From positions 574,849,752 to 574,913,751 of the forward strand of contig NC_081405.1 in assembly GCF_030272615.1 (NCBI RefSeq): 64,000 nt of DNA, written 5' to 3'. Below, piece by piece: positions 53,091-62,695 of this stretch. Position 1 is the first letter of the stretch. Every line of letters starts with the position of its first letter. The translations under genes and the position numbers were made by a program. The DNA is from Cryptomeria japonica. Lineage: Eukaryota > Streptophyta > Pinopsida > Cupressales > Cupressaceae. A model generated the notes under the pieces. It was not told where the DNA came from. It ran no database searches and saw nothing but the letters and a program-made list of their open reading frames with translations.

Positions 53091-55055
53091 GCTGTCATAT
53101 GAACACTACGTGCATATGCAAGCTAAAGTACAGAAAAGTAAACATTATTTGAAAAAGGATATATCCATAAGTCTGTCGAACGAAGCCCCCAGCGGTATCT
53201 GCAGTACATAGTTAGGAACCGCACCCTACAAAATACACGTTAGATCACAAAATCACCTAATGCTTACTAAGGAAGGTGATGAAAATTCGAGGGTAGATAT
53301 ATGCCCCCCCCTGTTTCGGCTTGCTAATTTTAGTGAGTTGAAACAGGGTATCATGTTTACCACTTTGAATTGTTAAAGAATATTGATGACAAATGCTCAC
53401 AAGAAGATTTGATATGAGATCAAAAACTAATGGAGAATCATTTGGTAAGAAAGAGGACTAAATCTCAATTCCAACAAAGAGTGTGAGGATTTGAGAGTTC
53501 TCTAACACAAGATGAAGGATGTGAATGGAAACAAAATGCAAAGAGAAGAAAAGAAAGGAAAAAAGAATGAATACACACATTGGTGATCCATGAAAAGAAT
53601 AGTGAGAGAGAAAACATGGACTTCTTGCCCCTAGATCTTGTCTAGGTGATCCATGGGAAAAAGGACATGGAAAACTAACCCCCAGAGTCTGTCTAGGTGA
53701 TCCATGTAAGGGAGGAGAGTGAGAAAGTCTAGCCTTATGCCACTAGTTCCACTCAACCTCGTGCATGTGTGTGTAAGGGAGGTTAGAAGCACCTCATAGG
53801 AGTCTATGCCTGAGTATGCTACAACCTGTATATGTATAGTACAAAAGTGTGACATCTCGCTCTAAGAGTCTGTGCTCTGGTTCCGAGAATAATCACCTTG
53901 CATAAAAGAAAAATGGAGACATCTCGCTCTAAGAGTCTGTGCTCTGGTTCCAAGAATGACCCATTACTCAAAAAGTGTAATGTTTATGTCATAAGTAAAG
54001 TAGAACAAGGATACCTACCTTCATCACAAAAGAAGATACCCCAAAAATGCAACAATGTCATAGATCCAAGCAAGGGAGTTTTTGGACTCTTTAAGCAAGG
54101 ATAAGATAGTTGAAAAGGGATATCTTGTAGTATGTGTAAAGGAGATCCTTAGAGGAGAAGAGATCTTTGTACAAAAGACACCTATCCCTGAGAGGAATTG
54201 TCTTAGACAAATATAACATCTTCTAGAATATGACAAAGAAGAGAATAAGAATGCAATACTTCCTTCTTTTGCGAGGTGAAAGTGATTCTTAATGAAGGAT
54301 GACGCTCTTTTTAACCCAATTGGGAGAGTGAATTCATTATGGATGTATTTTACCAAGTGCAAAAGAGGTTGTAGTCAAGGACTTACACCCCTTGTAAGAG
54401 AGAATCCTTGAACAAACAACAACAAATGCATACCAGGAATAACATCAAGTAATAAAGTTCACACCATCCATGAAATAGGAAAAAATGGATCCTTAGATAA
54501 AAATAAGGAAAGATCATTGCCACCCAAGGATAAGGACAATGAGAAGGACTTACACAATCTTCTAGGGAGAGATTTAGACATAAGCAAAATGTACTACATA
54601 CTCACATGAGTTCATGCAAGCAAGACATTAGTGTATGTAAAATGCTCCTCACAAGAAGTGGGTAAGATAAGAAAGAGAATACACATCTTCTCTCATATCT
54701 AGGAAAAGAGAATTCTAAAGAAAAGATGATCAATATTTCCAGACTATTACCCCATAGGAACAAGAGATAACATAGAAAAATTAGGCTATTATGTTGCTTC
54801 AAAAATATGATTGCACTTGAAATTGTACCATCATGAATGACAATGAGCCCCCAGTAAATGAGCTACCAATGTCACATAATGATGAGCAACATAATAGCCA
54901 TTAATGTTATTTAAAGACATGATAGATTGAATGAGGTATTTGAATATGACATGCTAAATGCTCAACTATAAGTGGGATCAAAAACATGTATAAAATGATA
55001 AAAATTGAAGAAGAAAAGTCACAAGAAATCTTAGAAGAGGGATGAGTGTAATTTA
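53091..55055 (-). mobile_element. 3' non-coding region of element F
   Basis: About 2 kb without a supportable frame where pol would be expected in a complete element. It contains a 67-bp tandem repeat (53851-53958), repeated TCTAGGTGATCCATG words (53641, 53692) and A-rich sequence. Confidence 0.65.
53851..53958. repeat. 67-bp tandem duplication in element F
   Basis: GACATCTCGCTCTAAGAGTC starts at 53851 and 53918. The first 40 bases of each unit are the same apart from one base. Confidence 0.85.
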
Positions 55056-55298
55056 TTAGAGCCTTTTCCCTGGAGGAAAGGACTTTATGATGAATAGGAG
55101 ATAAAGATTCATAAGTGGATTTAGAAATTGAGGGGAGTCATAAAGAGATTTGTTCATCGCCAAAATTTCCTTATGAGGGGAATGAGAGTTGATAGAAGTA
55201 GAAGATGATTTAGTTGAAGTGAGATCATCATCACTACTAAATATAGCATTCACACTCAGAGATGGTCTTTTAGATGCTTTGGTGGGCTTAGAAAGATT

Positions 55299-55406
55299 AT
55301 ATCCAAGTCCAAATGAATATTCATGCATGTTATGTTCTAAAGGAACTTTAATTCCTTGTTCATTTGCGCCACAACCATTTCCACTATAGCCACTCTTAGC
55401 CAAAAT
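55299..55406 (-). pseudogene. G-patch motif in the protein of element F
   Basis: The reading KSGYSGNGCGANEQGIKVPL followed by GLGY matches the G-patch pattern (GYxGxGxGxxxxGIxxPl..GLG), a glycine-rich nucleic-acid or helicase-binding motif. A G-patch after the protease is known from betaretroviruses and from some plant Ty3/gypsy elements. This piece lies in a frame shifted relative to the protease. Confidence 0.7.
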
Positions 55407-55878
55407 ATGAAAACCATGACCATAACGATTAGCCATTTCAGAAAGAAAAGGTGGTTTTTTATAAGACAAAGAATCAAATTCTTCAGAATTAGAGGTGTGA
55501 GGAGAAGAAGTTTGAGAAGCAGCCACAAAATTATTGCTCATAGGTTCAGGTAAGACTGATTGATCTCTAGTTTCTTCCTTCTTTTTAACTTTAAGCTCTC
55601 TAGGGGGAACCCTATACTCACCTACAAAGGTGGGATTGAAATCAAGAGATCCCCAATCGTCTTCTGCGAGAACCTTCTCAGGATCAAAAGCCTTTTCATG
55701 TGTAGATTCAAGTTGAGAAGAATCTTCTTCAGGAATTCAGACTCTTCCAAAGAATTTTGATTATTAGAGGGTGATGATTCATCCATAGGTATCTTGTTTA
55801 ACGAGTCATCACTAGAAGAGGAAGGCTTAGAAGAACTCCCGTTGGAAGTAGATGTTTGCAAACAAGCTTGAAAATTTC

Positions 55879-56256
55879 ACCTATCAAGGTATATGTCTTA
55901 TTATTATAAATAAATTTAACTTGTCTATGCAATGTAGAGGGGACAGCTTGCATACTGTGAATCCAAGGTCTCCCTAATAACAAGTTGTATGTTAGATTTC
56001 CCGACATAACATGGATAGGAGTAGGCAAAGTAACAGGTCCCACTGTGATGGGTAAGGTGATAATACCTAATGAAGACTTAGCCACATTATCAAAGCCTCG
56101 AATGGGACGAGAGTCAAGCTCAATAAGGGATGTATCCACATTCATCTTATGCAATAGATTAATGCTACACACATTAAGGCCAGAACCATTATCTACTAGT
56201 GTTCGTCTTATAGCAGTGTCATTTATGATAACCACAATCATCAAGGGATCATATTG
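55879..56256 (-). pseudogene. Retropepsin domain of element F
   Basis: Residues about 585-710 of the 736-residue piece: VVIINDTAIRRTLVDNGSG (active site DNGS, a common plant Tat variant of D[ST]G), RPIRGFDNVAKSSLGIITLP, then TYNLLLGRPWIHSMQAVPST. Here the active-site Asp is intact, unlike B (Tyr). Similarity to B's protease places F in the Tat-like group. Confidence 0.85.
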
Positions 56257-58424
56257 ATGTTGAATTTCACTAGTAGGCAACTCATCTTGAGTAAACACAA
56301 TTTGAGCTTTAGGATTCATCACAGAGTTAACCAAAGACACTATATTACTAGATGTATTAGGTGGAGGAACATTCAAATCTTTCAAGGCATCTTGTAACAT
56401 TCCATGATGAGCGGAAGAAGTTTGGATCAAATCCCAAAGGGATATCTTAGCAGGGGTAGCTTTAAGTTGTTCTATGAGATCATATTCCTTACCAAGAACT
56501 TGTGAAATACGTGGAGCTTGAGGAAGAATAGGTTGGGAAGGAGGAAGTGAAGTTGGGATAACTGGAGGAGGATTAGGTTGCCTATTGTTTCTTGTGTTAT
56601 AGGTATGAGCAACCGCATTATAACTCTCTCTAGTCAGTTGCTTAGCATAATCATAAGGGCTCTTAGTAGAATAACCTCCTTGCACAGTAATAATAGGTTT
56701 CTTAGGAGTGCAAAAAGAATCATTAGCATAACCACCTTGAACCACTAAGATAGGCTTATTTAAAGGTTGGGAATTTTGAGAAGGACAAGCACCTTGGACA
56801 GTGAAGAGAGGTTTGTTAGGTGTTTCATTCACATGTATCAAATTGATTGAGGATGGTTTAGAGGAATGAACAAAAGTGTTGGAAGAATTATTGATAGTCT
56901 TCTCTTGCACTAAAATCTCATCACGGATTAAATCAATTTTAGGAGAGAGACAAGGGGTAGGCATTGATGTTCTAGTAGGAGAAGTAATACTAGGAAAGGT
57001 CATATCATCCTCTATCATCAAAGGATCTACATGGGGAATAAACTCTCTAGGAGAAGGATCAACACTACTCTCTAAAGTCTCACTTTTGAGAGGGAGATCT
57101 TTGGAAGAGATGTTAACCATCTTGCTTTGAACTAGGGTTTCCTTATGAGTAGAACCAAGTTGAGGAGAGGGAGAATATTTGAGATTCAAGGAAGGTGAGA
57201 AACTATTAAGGGAGTTTTCAATCTTGATTTCATCCCCTTTGGCTAGGGTTCTCTCATGGGGAAGAGAATAATCTACACCTTCTTCTAATGGTTCATCCCT
57301 AATAGGGAAGTGGTTGAAAGGAATGTTTGAAGTATTGTCAATTTCGGGAGAGGAGATAACATTGTTTATTAATTCCTCATCCTTAGGAGGGAGAGCATCA
57401 ATAGATGTGTTAAACTTATCCTCTTTCCTCAAAATATGTTCAATATGATCTTTAGGGGAGAGAGAATTAAGGAAATTGCTTGTTATTTCATCTTCTTTCT
57501 CCAAGGGATGCTTATGGGTAAGACAAACTTTAGGAGAAGGATAAGCATTTATCATTAATTTATCATCTCTAGTGAGAATTTTGTTGGAAAAGGAAATGCC
57601 ATCACTAGGAAATGTAGGGATAATGTCATCTTCTTGCACAAAAGGATCCTCATGAAGGGAGTGTTTTTTAGGAGGAAAATGAACATATTTCTCCAAAGAT
57701 TCATGCTTAGGAAGGAGATCTTTGAAAGAAGTGTTCATAACCTCTTGTTGCACTAACATGCCCTCATTGGAAGGACCAACTTTAGGAGAAAATAAGTCAA
57801 TGTCCATCAATACCTTTTCACTTAGAGAGGCATCATGTAGGGAAGGTGAAGTAACATTAAGAAAGGTGTTTATGATATCATTCTCTTTCTCTAGGATAGC
57901 TAAATAGGAATGGCACATTTTAAGAGAATTGTCAAGATCACTCTTAAAGTCTTCATCCTTAGAGCACGGGAGAGTCTCAAAGGGATTGGTAACAAATATT
58001 TTAGGCACTTAAATGTTGTTATAGATGGGGGGAGGTTCTTTAGGAGAAGGAAAAATTGAAACAAGGGAAGCTAACCCATTATCACATCTATGAAATGAAT
58101 GCATCATGACAACAATTTTCCTCTTCCAAATGATAACACATGCAAAATATAAGGAAATGTTTAATTTTAACCAATGCAAGCACTTAGAATGTAGATTTAG
58201 AAAATGAAATAAATGAGTTCCTAAATCAGATTTGAAATTAGTGATCCCAATTAAGCTATCCACAAGTTCAACTTTGAATTGAAAATTTAGGGTTTTAGCA
58301 AAAATTTCCTCTAAATTTTTGAATCTTGCAAAAAATCAAAACTTGTAAATACAAATTTGAATTTGAAATAACATAAACACTCAAAATTGAAAACATAAAT
58401 CAGAATTAGAGAAGATTGGAGTTC

Positions 58425-58441
58425 ACGTCGGGTTCACCAAA
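58425..58441 (-). other. Candidate primer-binding site of element F
   Basis: The minus strand reads TGGTGAACCCGACGTGAAC a few bases after the 5' LTR. It has the expected TGG start and position. I could not assign it to a tRNA from memory. Confidence 0.55.
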
Positions 58442-58443
58442 AA

Positions 58444-60129
58444 TGTGTGGGGGAAAAAGTGACACTAAGCAAACATGCCCTAATCTCACTTTCAATCACA
58501 CACTTGTGGAATATGAAAGAGCCTAGAGGTATCACACAATTGGCTACTTCTTTTTGTGGAAGAGAGAGCCACGGGCTACCTATTAGGATTTCTATTCCTT
58601 TGTTGCAAATGATAGATAGAATGATGCAAGTTCAACTACTAGCCCTAGAGTGCAAGTATGAACTCGTAACAAGATTGCAAAATTGAAATTAAACAATGGA
58701 AAGCTATAAACACAAGGATAAAAGGAGAATGCAGATGTGTACCTGGGGTTAAAATCTGAGTGGAAATGTTCGGGATGGGGGCATGGGTGCCACTGTCCTG
58801 ATTCTGCACCTGAAACTGTTGTTTTGCAACCTGAAAAGCTATCAGAAAAATGTTGAAATTGCTGTCTGACAAAAGGACCAGGGCACCCAGCGCCCCTATC
58901 CCAGGGACCAGGGCACCCAACACCGTTGTCCTGGCAGGACCAGGGCACCCCACGCCCCTGTCCTGGTCTTTTGCACTGAAATTTGATGTGAAGTTCAGTC
59001 TCCATCTACTTCCGTCGGATCTGCAACTTGCGACGTCGTCCGAATCCTGAAACCTGCACTTATATTTGAAAAGGTATGGTGGGCAGCTATATAGGGTTTT
59101 GCCTTAGTCAAACCCCCGCTTTGGTGATTTCCACCTCCATGAATAGCCAAGTTGTATTGTAAAAGTAATGTGTGTGCAGACCTTGTGTGTGTGCAAGATC
59201 CTAAAATGCAAGTAAGCAAACTAGAGCAACCTAGAAAGTAAACCCTAATTGCTTGTAAATGATAATGTAAGTACTCCAAATCAAGATGCAAAGTTATCTA
59301 AAGCATGAATACACATGATATGATGAAGCTTATGCAAAGACATGAAAACAACATGAAATCATACCCAACCCCAAGGGAGGGGTACAAGCCAATCTTCAGT
59401 CGGTGATCCCCTATTGCTCTTCAATGTCTTCAAAGCCCTAAATGGATGAATGAAATTGATGAATGCTTGATGGATGGATGTTGAATGTTGTTGAAGTCTT
59501 CAAAGATCTGCTCTTTTGCTGCATAGAAGGTCCTTGAAACCAAAAATTCCGATCCTTTCAAATGAAGAAAGAGAGCTCTTATATATGAAACCCTAGGTCC
59601 TAATTTCAACTTTGGGCCGACCTAGAGATTGAATCTCTCACCATTTTCTTGGGGTTAAGCTTTATTTTATGATTGGATCGTGCTCCTAAAATTTCGGGAA
59701 AATGTCCAAGACCATGTGCATGCCGGGCGCCATGGTCCTCTCTGGGCACCATGGTCCTGACAACTTTTCACCAAATTTTCAGGGCGGTCGGATATGATGA
59801 TTTTAGAGAGAATCCCGAAGTTACAGGTGATTTTGAGATGTTTTGACCCCCGAAATCAAGCCCCCAAGTTCAAAACAGGACCTAATTAGGGTTTTTGATT
59901 AAATGATGTATTAGAGGAATAAAATGAAAGGGGCACACTTTAATGAAAAGGGCCCAACTTTATGATATGGGAGATGATAAAATAGAACCTTAGACCTAAT
60001 TAATTTAATTAATTAAGTGCTAAAGGGAAAATGAAATGCAATGCAAAATGCAAAATGCGCCAAGGCGGGTGCTAAACTAGGTGTGAAATTGTACCACCTT
60101 AGCAAGTGCGTACAATTTACGATGCTACA
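58444..60129 (-). mobile_element. 5' LTR of element F
   Basis: TGTGTGGGGGAAAAAG to TTTACGATGCTACA, followed by GCTGC. About 41 bases longer than the 3' LTR, mainly because of a third minisatellite unit. Confidence 0.92.
58875..58968. repeat. GC-rich minisatellite in the 5' LTR of F, three units
   Basis: Three units of GGACCAGGGCACCC type compared with two in the 3' LTR. Confidence 0.8.
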
Positions 60130-60160
60130 GCTGCAAACCCAATCTCCTTTGCGACGCCAT
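60130..60160 (-). pseudogene. ORF1 start of LINE2, separated by element F
   Basis: The minus strand from ATG 60160 reads MASQRRLGLQP and, after removal of F and one GCTGC, would continue at 51424 with REFRDFRQNDRPEFF. This shows that F hit the 11th codon of the LINE ORF1. Confidence 0.65.
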
Positions 60161-60180
60161 CTTCTCCTTTACTATCAATC

Positions 60181-60692
60181 CATAATTGAACCATTTTAAT
60201 ATTATAATAAATTAAGAACTAAAATCTAAACATAAAATGAACCTTAATATTTTGCATAAGGGAGATTCTTATTTAATATTTTAAATAAGTGACATGCATC
60301 TTTTAATTAAAATTTAATAGGTTTGTATACTTTTGCATTTTTGGCTTAATTTAGGGTGCATTTAGTAAATAATCATATAATAAACAAAGAAAGAAATCAC
60401 TACAATATTTTAAAAATGTAAGTATTATTATATAATTAAAATAAATTTGAATTTTTAAAATTCATAAAATAATATTATCTATTTTTAAATAATTAAAAAT
60501 ATGATAGTTATAACTTTGATTTAAAAATAAATAAACTATTAATTATAATTTTAAAATAAGTTAAACACTAAAATATAAATTAAAAAGCAACTTCTTATTA
60601 TTACTATTTTTATATGGAAAACGGGTTTTTTTTTTTTTTTTTGAAAATAAATTTTGGAATTTTTAGACTGGTATTGATCAGAATGGAACCGG
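60181..60692. other. AT-rich intergenic stretch
   Basis: Very AT-rich with a T-run at about 60626-60642. No gene or repeat structure supported. It separates the minus-strand LINE2 from the plus-strand LINE3. Confidence 0.5.
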
Positions 60693-60841
60693 GGCTCTGC
60701 TCTGTGAATTGAAAGTGAGGAGGATTGCACTTATTGGCTCTGCTATGTGATTTGAAAGTGAGGAGGACCGCACCGATTGGCTCTGCTCTACGAATTGAAA
60801 GCGAGGAGGATCGCGAAGGTGGCTCTACTCTGTGAATTGAC
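60693..60841 (+). repeat. 43-bp monomers upstream of LINE3
   Basis: Units begin at 60693, 60736, 60779 and 60821 (partial) with GGCTCTGCTCTGTGAATTGAA followed by AGTGAGGAGGA. They lie 220-370 bases upstream of ORF1, the position of promoter monomers in some LINE families. Confidence 0.85.
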
Positions 60842-61063
60842 TGCGATTTTGTCCGCACCTTGAAGTTGGAAGCTGGATCACACTCATGGGAGTACTCTGG
60901 CATCTACATGGAGGGGTTTATCTCCTCCACCTGGTTTGCACCTCCTAACTTGCCCATCTACTTTCTCTTTATCTTTCTTTCTTTCATTCTTTCTCTACTC
61001 TGCATTTATTTCAAGTTACTCCACCCCATCTGCCCACCCAGCGCCCCCTAACCCTGGTTTTCG

Positions 61064-62695
61064 ATGGAACCAGAGTAAGATGGTGTTAATACTTCTAACC
61101 CTAAACCCTGCCTGCATACCACTCTAGCCCTAAAAAATTCCTTTGCTGAGACCGTCGCTTCATCTTCTGATGGAGTCTGCTCATCGGCGCACTTCATTAA
61201 GGCTCTTGCAGATGAAGGATCTAGTAAGGCAGGTATGTCCCCTTGCAATACCTCAAACCCCTTCGTTGTTTCACTAAATTCTGAAATGATAAGCAAGATT
61301 GCTTTGGAAAAATGAAGACTATGTGACACTACTATCTTCTTCGCTTGTGTGGATGCTCAAAAATGCCCACCGAGGAAATTTGTAGATGACTGGATTCAGA
61401 ATCTGTGGAATCTCAAATTAGGGCTTACATTTTGTAGACAAATACATAGAGGTCTTTTTCTCATTTTTTTCAACTCGCATGAAGCCCAAATGGCAGCTCT
61501 TAATCGCCAGTACTGGGCGGTAGGGAATACCTCTTTTCGAGCCCTCGCTTGGTCTCTAGAGGCAGTTAATGAGGAACTCCTTGCATTGTCCTCTCCCAGA
61601 TGGGTCATCCTCAAGGATGTCCCCCCTTTTTTGTGTCATTTCATTCCCCAGCTAATGGCACCATTCGGTAAAATCATTCGGGTTGATGAAACTACTAGGT
61701 TGGTGCCCAGCCTAGATGCAAGAATTCTTGTCTGTATCAAGCCCGTAATTGACATTCCGCCTTCTCTAAACCTAGATATTAACGGAGACACATTCGTCTA
61801 TCCGATTGAAATGTTTGGAGGATTGAATGCTTGTTTTCTCTGCAAAAAGGAAGGGTATATTTACAAAAATGGCCCAATTATCAGTCGTAGGAAGCAAAAG
61901 CATAATTCTGATGAAGCAACCGTAAACCCTAAAAAAGTTAATGATACACATCCTCCCCCTATTGTTATTGTTAAACCTAAAGACGTGATGTCCGCAGATC
62001 CTGCTCCCGCTCCTAATGAGGCTAATCCTCTCATCCCCGATCTTGCACCCTTAGCCTCCAAGCCCCTCATCCCTATGTTTGTCCCCTCTCAAAATCCTGT
62101 AGAATCGCTCGCTGATTACTTTCAACTTGTTACCTCAAGAAAGCGAAGACGTAAAATCACCCCCCTTAAAGCCCTAAATCTTAGCCGCTCCTCCTCTGGC
62201 CAAATGGCCTCTTCTCCTAAGCCCCAGGTTCCTGACCAATCCCCTATCAAATATGTGGTTAGAAATATGGTAAATAAGTTGGAAAACCCCAGTCTTGGTG
62301 TTGATGGTGCTAGCATTAGCAATAACCCTACAATGATCCTCAGATCCAGAACCCCCATCCAATCAGTCTCCTCTTCATTTGCAAGACCTAATTCTAATAC
62401 TAACACCATCGATCCCTCGACTCCATCCTCGTTCAAATAACTAGAGGATGGTCATATCATAGAAGTTATATATGCCAATAAGGGTCTAGATGAAATTAGG
62501 CCTAGCACTATGCTCCCTGACTTTCCTGGCTCCCATTTGTCTAGGTCTGTCATAGGAGGAAATGCAGTTACTAGAGATGATCCTCCCAAAACCAGTGAAG
62601 ATGATGAGGATTCTATGAAAGGGCACTCCCTTAAAAAAAAATAGGGTAGGCCTCTAGGCTCCAAAAACAGGGAGAAATATGGTGATCAACAATGA
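61064..62695 (+). pseudogene. ORF1 of LINE3
   Basis: One frame of 543 codons from ATG 61064 (MEPE) to TGA 62693-62695 with in-frame stops at 61076, 61313, 62438 and 62642 and no frameshift. Residues about 90-240 form the plant LINE ORF1 RNA-binding-type region (VDDWIQNLWNLKLGLTFCRQ, RALAWSLEAVNEELLALSSP, VPPFLCHFIPQLMAPFGKII). A broken zinc knuckle follows (CFLCKKEGYIYKN, no His or final Cys). Then comes a long Pro/Ser-rich region with a basic patch (SRKRRRKITP) and, at the very end, GRPLGSKNREKYG, an AT-hook-like motif. ORF1 would bind element RNA. The stop overlaps the ORF2 ATG. Confidence 0.75.

Larger units (their letters stand above)
55056..58263 (-). pseudogene. Protein of element F: tandem repeats, retropepsin, G-patch
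   Basis: The open piece 55798-58008 encodes 736 residues; the same frame extends to 58263 past a TAA at 58009-58011. The first true ATG inside the open piece is at 57918; the start is unresolved. Residues about 73-380 are degenerate repeats (SPKV..LVQ..N.S.KDL..K.E.LE). Residues 398-454 are three 19-residue repeats (KPI.TVQGGY). Residues 508-525 carry EYDLIEQLKATPAKISLWDL, shared with B's protease. Residues 585-710 form the retropepsin with LVDNGSGLNVC and YNLLLGRPWIH. Two frameshifts follow (about 55865 and 55725). A third piece (55056-55541) then carries a G-patch. Protease without RT and integrase suggests helper dependence. Confidence 0.8.
51430..60129 (-). mobile_element. Element F: non-autonomous Tat-like LTR element coding a repeat-protease-G-patch protein
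   Basis: An 8.7 kb element with closely similar LTRs (1,645 and 1,686 bases), a GCTGC duplication, a purine tract and a TGG-starting primer site. The interior is only one coding region (55056-58263) plus about 2 kb of non-coding 3' sequence. The protein has a Tat-type retropepsin but no capsid domain, RT, RNase H or integrase could be found in any frame. It must rely on a partner element for replication. The first 150 bases of the LTRs differ at only about four positions, so the insertion is relatively young. Confidence 0.9.
45976..60180 (-). mobile_element. LINE2: L1-type LINE, 3'-truncated, split by element F
   Basis: The minus strand carries ORF1 (start 60160, interrupted by F at 51430-60129, end 49878) and ORF2 (49881 down to 45976) with endonuclease, RT and part of RNase H. 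The LINE portions are 45976-51429 and 60130 to about 60180. The 3' end of ORF2 is missing because the sequence switches to LINE1 inside RNase H. GCTGC at 51425-51429 and 60130-60134 is F's duplication. Coding sequence is decayed but domain order is complete. Confidence 0.8.
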
